DNA from: Tetracentron sinense
Lineage: Eukaryota > Streptophyta > Magnoliopsida > Trochodendrales > Trochodendraceae
Assembly: GCA_015143295.1 (NCBI GenBank)
Contig: CM026557.1
Coordinates: forward strand, 22,601,760-22,665,759
DNA length: 64,000 nt
Reading direction: 5' to 3'
Of this stretch, positions 1-10,556 are shown piece after piece. Within the stretch, counting starts at the first letter, position 1, and every line of letters starts with the position of its first letter. The position numbers and the translations under genes are program-made. The notes beneath the pieces are model-generated. The model was not told the DNA's origin. It saw only the letters and a list, made by a program, of their open reading frames with translations, and did not search any database.

Positions 1-116
1 CCCTCTACTGGTTAGATAATCAAATAATGTAAGACAAAACTAAAAATTCATTGATGGTGTTAAGATAAAGCAAAAAACTTATCCCCCCCAAAAGATGCTT
101 CATTAGATTGTGAAAA

Positions 117-505
117 TCAAGTTTGTTCAGAAGGCAGCACTCCAAAACAACCAGAGCTACCACATACACACTGCAAGCCTTCTGGTCTGAGCCTAACATC
201 TCCATAACTAAAAGTAAGCTCTTCACCTTCTTGTATATCTCTAGAAGCAAAGAAGCAAAGGCGGGGCAGCAAGGCTCCTGAGTTTCTTACCAAGACTGTT
301 GACAGATTGCCACCATCACAAGAATGGTTGATAAATCGTGCAACGTTTCCAACTCTCGTGGCATCAATGTTTAGCCTCAAACACGCTTTTCCAGATGGAA
401 GATGCTCTCGCACAACCAAAAGAGCAGATGAAAACCGACCACCTGCCGCAAGTTCGTCGTACTTCTGTTGCCGCCTTCTTGCTTCTTCGGTTGTTAAGAG
501 TTCAC
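117..505 (-). CDS. SUVR3: SUVR3 exon 2 (catalytic SET core and post-SET)
   Basis: This exon starts after the acceptor GGTAG (506-510 read on the minus strand) and codes GELLTTEEARRR through the C-terminal PSEQT, with TGA at 117-119. It holds the NHSC and FSYG motifs and the post-SET cysteines. The bases to its left (1-116) would be 3' untranslated; I saw no clear AATAAA there. Confidence 0.9.
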
Positions 506-3500
506 CTACCCAGTGTCATTCAATGCCGCAATAAGTAGAGACATGATATGAGAAAAGAAAATGAAATAAAGAATAAATAGGCATTCATTGAGGACAACAG
601 AATGGGAAATCAAAGCTAAAGCCGATCTCCTCTCATACTGTCATTGAAGGTGCGCAAGAGGTGTCAAAGTGGTTAAGGTTTGTACGGATTGGTGGATCAT
701 GAAACTAGTCAATCTACCAGATATGGATCCTACCTGATTTAACAATGTTCTGCTGTACAAGGGGGTTGTGAACACGTATACGTGTTATGTGTGCATGAGT
801 TGAACATAGAGGGGTTAAGGGATGCCACTGCCAACCCTAATAGGTTCATCACTAGGGGCGTCATTGAAACTATCAAATCTTGATGACAAGACTGATATTC
901 TAAATACAAGAGGTTAGTTTCTAAGTGAAGAGGTGCATGTATTTCCTATTTCAGTTTAAATTCCTTAATTTTCAGAAGAAAAATGGCCAATTTGAGTATA
1001 TATTAGACCATCACTGGTTCATATGTACTAAAACAAAGAAAATAAAATATGAAAGAGATTTGCATGGGTTATTTTGGCATTGAAACCGAATCCTCATCCA
1101 TCGAAAAAGAAACTCCAAAAGAACTTAACCCAATCTTTCGATTGTAACGTTGAGGAACCAGACGTTGAGCTCCACACATTCCTAGACTGCCCTTGCAGTC
1201 CTTATTAGGGTGAACCTAACAAACTGGGTTAGTTTAAGAAAGAGTTCCATTCTGACTAGAGATCAAGTACTCTTGTAGTGTTCGGGTTTAGGCATTGGTG
1301 AGTCCAAGGTTGTGGTATTGGATTATCTTGGTGAGGTAAAAAAAAATCGATTAATCTTGGTGAATTCAAAATTGATTGGGTATAGATTTTCAGATTGATT
1401 TGGGATTTTTGTATCCTACAGATTTTGGGTTTAATATTTCCTACACATCCTGCTTAGGAAGTCCGTGCAGAATGTAAACCCATTTGGAAGATGAAAACCA
1501 TTTGATCTATCAGTAGATCAGTTCTGAGATAGAAGAGTTTTTAGTTGGACTTGGGACTTATCAATGGAAACATTAGAATGCTTATGTGAGTTTCTATAGC
1601 TCCCTGTTTCGTTGCTGAGAAATTAGGAGAAAACAAAGAAAAGAAAACTTAATAAAAGCACAACTAAGTGTGTTGTTAGGGAAACCAAAATTTTCTTTTC
1701 CTTTCTTTGTTTTCACATATTTTCTCAGGAACTAAACAGGGGGTAAAGGAAAAAAAAAGTACTTTCTTTTTTTAGTACAAGCAATAGTTAGTTGGTTAGA
1801 CGATTAATGGATCGCCATAGTGGATCAATGGGTGTGTGGCCACCTCACTACACAACCGGAGAGTCACCAGATCCATTTGGGATTTCATTTTCCTCAGAAT
1901 CAATCCCATGACCTCCACTTTGCAAAGGGCGAAAACCATAACATGACTCCTTGAGGAAGAAAGTGAGACGAAAAAAGGTTGATGAACCAACATATAAACA
2001 AACTTTAGAACTACAAGTCAACAAGCAAAGATAATAACACTAGGGCTTGTTTGGATTGCTAGAAATATAACATCAGTGAAAATAATGCATATGCATTGCA
2101 ATATCTATGAATTGGAAAGTCTATGTATTGAAATTCCACTGTTTGATTGACAATAAGGAATTACTAAAAATATGCTCTAGATTTCAAGTACACAGTTTGA
2201 ATGCCTAAACGTTCACGTGATAATTGTTAATATACATATTTAGAGTGGCTTTCTAATGCGCCATGCTCAATAAGCCTTTAATGAGCAGCCTCAAATAACG
2301 TGACATATGACGGGTTATTCCAGAATCCAACGTTAGATATCAAGACAAGTCCCCCGAGAGACACGTGAAGAATAATCATTTCTATAGCCTAGATAGGGTC
2401 TAGTGAACCCTAAGGGGTTAATGCTAACAAACTAAGATCTAATCGAACAGTCTCAACACGTCCGATCGGACTGATTTTTTGATACGGGTCTCCAAATGGA
2501 CCCATCTTAACATACAGTGGTTGCCGGTTGGATAAAAAAAAAAAAGTCTGCCACCTGTCATCTTTCTAGAGGGGGTGCTCATTAAAGGCTATAATGAGTG
2601 TGGCTTATTTGTACCTCTCCCGATGTGTGTGTGTGTGTGTGTGTATATAGGTAGCTAGTCAGCCCACCTGACTATAAGTTATAGTTAGCTCCACATTGGT
2701 CGAGGGACACATGGCATGTGTTTTTGAGTCTGACAATTGGATGTCAATGTGGGTCCATTAGAAGAAGCATGACAAAAGATCAGCCAGTTTAGAGGTGTCT
2801 AGACCATCCGATTAGACGTAGGAAAATCAACATCTTCTATAGCCTAGGTAGGATCTAGTGCAAACTAGTGGATTAAGGATGATGAACTAAGGACTAATCA
2901 GATGGTCTAGAAACATCCAATCAGGCTAATTTTTTCCGCGTGTCTATCAAAGGACTCACCTTGAGATTAGGTGGTCAGATTTGAAAAACACATTGAACGT
3001 GTTGCTCAATCGATAGTGGAGCTGGCTATAACTTATAATCAAGTGAATTGTCTTGCATATATAATCATACAAATGGGTTCGAATACAATCAATTGGACAT
3101 TCCATATAAATAAACGACTTTCACCCTATGAAATAGTAGATCTCTTAGCTTCCTAATACAGATAATAACATTCTTATTATATGGTAAACTTCTATTAATA
3201 CAAATAAATTTAGTAACATTTTTAAAATTCTTTTAAATAAAACTTTAATAAATATATCATGATTATTCATTCTTATATTTAACTATTAAAATCATAAAAT
3301 TTATTAGTGAAAAATATAATAGTTTCCCATTATATATCTATGATATAGTTTTTCTATACATGTACTATATTTTTATTCTATAAAATAAAAAAAGGAATTT
3401 TATTAAACATTTTTTTTAAATAGCTAGAATTATTTAAAAGCAATTTTAAATATAGGATAAATAAAAATTATTTTAAGTAGTTTAAAATCATTTCATAGTT

Positions 3501-6500
3501 ATTTAGTAAAATTCTCATAACATCTAAAATAATTTTTATAAAGAAATTACAAAGACTTTTTTTTAATGGATAAAATCCATTAAGCACCAAGATTCTAGGG
3601 GTTTGAACACCCTAAGTAGTCGCCATGGATCAAAACAGGCATATTTGTTCACTAAACTCATAATCTATCAAAATTGAGAGCCATCATGGATAAATTATCT
3701 GCCACCTTAATTGCATCGCGACATATGTGAGAGAGATGTTTTAATGAATTCTATCAGAACGATATTTTGATCTTAGACAAAGAATCCATAATTCCATAGT
3801 GTGCATTCACACCTTTCAAGATATCAATCAAGCTTTTGAAATCCCCTTATATCCATAGCTTGTGTATCCCCAAGTTGTTAGCTTGTGTCAACCGTGAAAT
3901 AAAAATCGCTGAAACCAATAAGAAACGAGCTATACGTATTGGTTTCGGTAGCCCCCCATATGATATTTATATTAATATTAAACAAGCAGTACATATCGTT
4001 TATTAGTTATTTCCGTACTGAAGAGTGGATTCCCAGCTGAAAAATTACAGATCGCTAGTGCACCCCAGCTCGCCCTTGACTAGTAATGGCCCCTATTAGT
4101 CAAGGTTTGATGCCTTATGTTTTAATTCATTTTGTAATAGTAATTTTGTTTACTACTTTCTCTTTGAGCCACTTCTTATGACTTTATATTCAGTAAATTT
4201 GGTTCATATAACTCTTTTTTTAACTTTAATTTATTTTATTTTTTTAAGAGAAAAACTTATATGCATCATTCGAAACTGATACGTAAAGGTTTTGGTTAGT
4301 ACCGATATATCATTCGAAACCGTATTTTTAATCCTTGTTGCCAACCCATTCCTTAATGCCCAACTTTCAGAATGGACTAACACAAGCTAAGAACCTAGGA
4401 ATACAAGAGCTATGGATAGAAGGGGATTCCAAAAGCTTGATTGATATCCTGAATGCTGTGAACACTACACCATGGAATCTTTTGTCTAATATCAAAAAAA
4501 CGCTATGATGAAATTTTACTCAGGTCCATCTCTCTTATGTATATTGCAAAGTAGACAAGGTGGTGAATAGTTTATCCAAGGTGGGTCACAATTTTGATAG
4601 ATTAGGAGTTTGATGAACAAATATGCCTATTATGATCCATAACATGTTGTATATGAACTACTTAGGGTGTTCAACCCCTATATTTTGTATGCTTGGTCCT
4701 TAATGAATTTGATCTATTTCCCAAAAAAAAATGTTCCTAAGTAGTTCTCAAGCATACAACATATCATGGATCATAACACATATCTGCTTGTCAAACTCCG
4801 AAACAAAGGCATTTATTTGAAAATAGTTTCAAATATGAAAATTTTAGGAAGGTCGAGAGAGAAATAGTCAAGTTATAAAATAGTCGTGTCAATTTTCATG
4901 CACATGTGAATTACAATATCTACCCAATTCCCACAAACTGTAGGAATTGAAAGTTGTTTCAATTCCTAGGTAAATTGGAATTTGTATGAATTGTAAGCAT
5001 CCAAACACCAAAATTGTGTGTGTGAGTATTGTGTGTTATCAAAAAAGAATTAAATAGCCCCACATTGGTGGGTTATTCCCTTGGAGGTGTCCCCTTAAAG
5101 CCCCACTGCCCTCTCTTTTTTGAGAGGGTATGTGGTTGTACTGGCTTGTGCCGTAAGGGGTGTGTGTGAGAGTTGGTGTTGTGTTGTGTGGTGTGATATA
5201 GTGTGTGTGTGAGTATCAGTGTTTTAAAAAGCGTGTGAGGCTTACGCCTCAGGCCAAGGCTTAAAAAAAACGCCTTGAGGCTCAACCATGAGGCTTAAAC
5301 CCCATGAGAAACATGCCTTATACCTTGAAGCTCACTTTATGTATATGGCGTAAATCTCAAATATTAACTAAAATTAGGTTTTTAGTCACAACGGAGACTT
5401 AAATGTCTTTTTTTTAAATTTGTTATTTGTTTCAACTACTTTATATAGTATTTCCTATGTATACGCGTGTGCCCACACCAGTGTTGTCGGAACCGGACCG
5501 GACGGTGGAACCGGGAACCGGTCCGGTTCCCAAAACCCTCAAAACCGGGCAGAATTAAGACCCGGGCTATTTAGTGAGAACCGTGGGAACCAGTTGGTTG
5601 AATCGGGAACCAGTGGACCCGGTGACCAGTTTTCATAACCAACCAGTTCCATCGTTTTTTGTGGTTTTCAACTCCCTTAAAATTTTCCGGCCAAGTACCC
5701 GGAAAATACTAAAAAAAAACTTTAAAAACTAGGTTTTTGCTTGCCTTAGATATAAAAGGAAAAAATAAATTAGATTTTGGGGTTTTTAAACTTTAAAGAA
5801 GAGGAGAAAGAGTAGAGATTTGAGGGTTTTTTAAAGAAGGGTTCTTGACTTCTTGGAGAAGAAACTCTAGATAATATTTGGATTTGGGGGTTTTCAAGCT
5901 CTTGATCTCTACATCCAAATAGGGAGAGCTCAGGATCTCTTTATCTTCAAGCTTGAGATCTCTCCATTTTCAAGCTCTTGATCTCTACATATTCCAACAA
6001 CAAAAAAGTAGTTTATAAAGAAGAGGAAGGGACAAAGGGCTGCTTCAAGAGGCTAATCTATCCAAGGTAATATTTCATGCTATTTTTTTCTCTTTTTTTC
6101 ACTTTAAATAAATAAAAGATTAATCATTAGTTTGTAGATGGTTTTGAGTCTTTTGACATTTTATTTACTAGTTTTTTCATTGATTAATGGTTTCTTTTAT
6201 ACTTTTAAATTTTAATAGGTAAGATTTGGGGGTTTATAAAGAAAAGGAAGGAACAAAGGGTTGCCTCAAGAGGCTAATCTACCCAAGGTTATATTTCATG
6301 CTATTTTTTCTCTCTTTTTTGCACCTTAAATAAATAAAAGATGGATCATTTAGATTGTAGATGGTTTTGACATTTTGTTTACTATTTTTTTTTATTGATT
6401 AATGGTTTTTTTTATGCTTTTAAATTTTAATAGATAAGATTTTGAGGTTTATAAAGAAGAGAAGGAGACAAAGGGTTGCTTCAAGAGGCTAATCTACTTA

Positions 6501-9500
6501 AGGTAATGTTTCATGCTAATTTTTTTCTCTTTTTTGCACCTTAAATAAATAATAGATAGATCATTTAGATTGTAGATGGTGAATGTAGGTTTTATTGATT
6601 AAATTTTGTTTACTATTTTTTTACAATAAGCTAATCTACAATCTACATTTTGTATTGTATACTATTTTTTTTTCTATATTCTTGATTAATAGTTTTCTTT
6701 TATGCATTTAAATTTTAATAGGTTAGATTTGGGGATTTTAATAGTCTTGTTTTATTATTTTAAATTTTAAGATCTTATCACATGATAAATACTAAATAGT
6801 TTATTGGATGAGTAATGGGTTGATGCCTTGATGATGTAGATTGTAGGTTATTTTTATTTACTATCTTATTAGATAATGAATGTATAAAATTTCGTTTATG
6901 AATGTTATAATTTATATTGCAGTGCTTCTGTATTTGTGTTGAGAAACTTGAGATTTGAGAATCTGACATAATAGAAGTATCAAGTATGTCTTCATCCGGG
7001 TAACAATCCACAGGGACCTCAGCGGCTTATATTAGAGGAAAAAATGAAATTGCTTGGGGGTATGTTAGTGAGGGCAGAGACCCCAGAGATGAAAAAAAAA
7101 TTACACGTCTTTGTTGTCAGAAGGTGTTTAAAGGGGGAGGTATAAATAGAATGAAACAACACTTAGCTGGTGTTAAAGGGCAGGTTGAATCCAGTGTAGT
7201 CAAGGCGTCGCCTAGGCGACTTTGGGCCTGCGTCGCCTAGGCACCCCTCTAGGCGGGCGATCCTATAAAAAAAAAAAATTTCTTTTTTTTTTTTGCTTAA
7301 AAAAAATCAAAAATTTCCCAATAAATAAATAAAAATATAAAAACATGTAATGAAGTAGTAATAAAATTATAAATCGTTTTTTTCATTAAAAATATCAATT
7401 TTTTTCACTAAAAATATCGTTTTCGACGCAATCTGGGCCTATTAGGCCCAGATTGCGGACGCACTTCGTGCGTCGCAGGGTGGCGCTGCCCCCCCTGCCA
7501 CCCCCCCGGACAATTATAGGGGGCTCTGCCTAATATTATACATGGACGACACAAATTTGGGTATTTTGCCCAGATTTTGAAGTGTTTAATACTCCACTAT
7601 GTTAACATGTCTTTGGTTATGTGATGAATGCTTGTAATAGACTTTTTATTTTATGTTTTTGTGGAATGTGGGTGTGGAGTTTTGATCTTTTTGATGTTAT
7701 ATATATACGTGATATATATATATTTATATTAAATTTATCGCCTAGGCGTCGCCTAGGCAACGCCTCGCCTAACCGGGGCTAATCGCCTAGGCATCGCCTA
7801 GACGCCTTGACTACACTGGTTGAATCATGTAAAAAAGTTACACATGATGTACGATTCCGAATGAAAGAAACTTTGAATAATATTGTTCAAGTAAGAAAGG
7901 AAAATCAAGATGCCTATAAAGATAATAACCCATATGGCTTATCGATGTCCGAATTTGAGGGAGATGGAAAGGAAGATGTTGATGAGGTAGAAGAGATTCC
8001 ACAAACTCGAATGCCTAATAAGGGAATTTCAATTAATGAAGGTTGTAGTACAGGTAGAAAGAAAACTAACAGAAATATGCAAGGAAAAGGAAAGGGGAAG
8101 GCACAAGATGGAAGATCAGGAATTGATGCATACCTTGCTCCACGTACCACTCCTGGTTCTCAACCTTCTATTAAAAGTGTCTTAGCTACAAAAGAGGCAA
8201 AAACAAATGCTGACTTGAGTATTGGGAGATGGATATATAACACATGTATTCCTTTTAATGCAGTCAATTCTTTTTACTTCAAATCTATGGTCGATGTTAT
8301 TACTGGGATTGGTCCGAGTTACAAAGTTCCTTCATATCATAATATGCGAGCTCATATACTACGACAGAATGTGAGGGAAGTGAAGTTGTATCGGGATACA
8401 TTTAGATCACATTGGTCAGAGAATGAATGTACCATAATGGCGAATGGTTGGCTTGATACGAGGAGCAGAACTTTGATAAATTTTTTAATCTATTGTCTGA
8501 GTGGAACTGTTTTTGTTAAGTCAATTGATGCTTCTGATATAATAAAAACAGCCTACAAACTTTGTAACTTGTTTAAACAAGTTGTTGAATGAGTTGGACA
8601 AAAGTTAGTGGTCCACATGGTGACTGACAATGCGGCTAACTATGTGGCTGCAGGAAGATTATAAACTAAAGAATATTCTTTTATATCTTGGTCACCTTAT
8701 GCTGCACATTGTTTGAATCTTATTCTGAAGGAGATTGGAGATATGAAATCTATGGTTAAAGTGGTTGAGCAAGCAGCCAAAATCACTAAATTTGTTTATA
8801 ACCACATATACGTGTTGGCTCTTTTGAGGAAGAGACCTGATTGGACAGAGATTATTCATCCAACTGCTACTCAATTTGGTACAAATTTCATTGCATTACA
8901 AAGCATTCTTCAGCATATGAGTGATTTACAATACTTAGTTACCCATAAAGAATTTTTAGATTCTAAATATGCCAAGTCTATCAAGGGGAAAGAAATTTGT
9001 GAAATTATTTTTTATTCTGAATTTTGGACTAGATGTACATGTCTCGTTAGAATCACAGAGTCATTAGTCTGAGTATTGAGAATTGTAAATTCTGATGAGA
9101 GGCCAGCGATGGGATATTTATACGAGGGGATGCATCGAACTCGGGAAGCAATTAAGACATTGTTTAATAATAAGAAGAGATTATATGCACCTTATATTAA
9201 TATAGTTGATCGACGTTGGGACAAACAACTTCATCGAAGTTTACATGCAGCTAGTTATTTTCTTAACCCAGTCTTTCAGTATAGCCCTAATACATTGTCA
9301 AACTTACCAGAAGTAATGAGTGGCTTGCTTGATATGGTAGAAAAGTTGGCTGATAATCCATCACATGCAACTACAATGACACGTGAAATAAAGGTCTTTC
9401 GAGAATGTGAAGGCGATTTTAGACGACAAGTTACAATGAACTCATGCAAAATTATGCTTCCAGGTATTATAATTTGTTCTTTTTAGTTAATTTATTGTTA

Positions 9501-10506
9501 TTTGTTAATACTTAATTGTTAGTTGTAAGTTGCAACTTATAATTCCAACTTATTTGTTAATACTTAATTGTTATTTGTACTTCAGATGAATGGTGGCGAC
9601 TGTTTGGAAGAACTGCTCCAAATCTCCAAAAATTGGCAATTCGTATATTAAGCCAAACATGTAGTTCATCTGGATGTGAACGCAATTGGAGTGTATTTGA
9701 GCGTATACACTCAAAAAAAATGAATAGATTGGAGCACCAACGACTTAATGACCTTGTATATGTACACTACAATTTACAACTGAAACAAAGGTATGATGAT
9801 ATTAGTATGATAGTATAATATAAATTATAAAGTTTAGTGTACATGTTTACTTTTCTAATTTGTCATTTGGCATCCCAAGTCAAGAAGATCAGGATGGTGA
9901 TGAAGATGAGACTCAAGAACCAACTCAAGATGATGATGACAACACTTGGTTACGTTAAAGTCTTGATTCTTGAAGAGACCATTAGTTGTGTTGGATTGGA
10001 TGTTTGTAATTAATATTTAAAAACTTGAATTGGATAGCATAATACCGCAGTTGATGATACTATAGCTCTATTTTCATGTTGGTTAATGACTTTATGATAG
10101 TTGCCAAATTATATTGTTATGTGTATGACTCTATGATAGTTGCCAAATTATATTGTTATGTGTATGACTCTATGACTTGAATTTCTTACTTCCTATTTCT
10201 TAAAGTCTTTTAGTGTACTCGGGTAGTAGTTTTTAGCTCAGAAACTATTATTGATATAGTATTATTGCTCTACAAGTATTTTAAGTGCAAAACAACACCT
10301 GAAAATAAGGTTTTGATGCTTAAAAATGAACCTGGGTTCAAAATGGTTTAAAATGTGGGTTTTTTGCAGGTTTCCCAACGAACCGGCCGGTCGAACCGGC
10401 TGAGCCGAGAACCAGTCCTCCGGCCGGTTCGACGGCCGGTCCGGTTCCGACAACATTGGCCCACACGAACACACACACAACGTACACGAATACAACTATA
10501 TATATA

Positions 10507-10556
<50 letters not shown>

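Larger units (their letters stand above)
5479..10458 (+). mobile_element. hAT DNA transposon with degenerate transposase
   Basis: The inverted ends are CAGTGTTGTCGGAACCGG at 5479 and its complement ending at 10458, with one mismatch in the outer bases. A perfect 8-bp target duplication GCCCACAC lies at 5471-5478 and 10459-10466. Subterminal regions are full of CCGG/GGTTC motifs, as expected for transposase binding. The element is 4980 bp, or about 4.35 kb without the MITE at 7192-7818. It carries a tandemly repeated leader (6013-6730) and a transposase gene (6984-9958). It sits inside the MITE 5217-10714 in the SUVR3 intron. Confidence 0.9.

Noticed and set aside
10338-10556. Frames across 10338-10556 with Ile/Tyr repeats
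   Set aside because: They read the hAT right end and a (CT)n(TA)n microsatellite.
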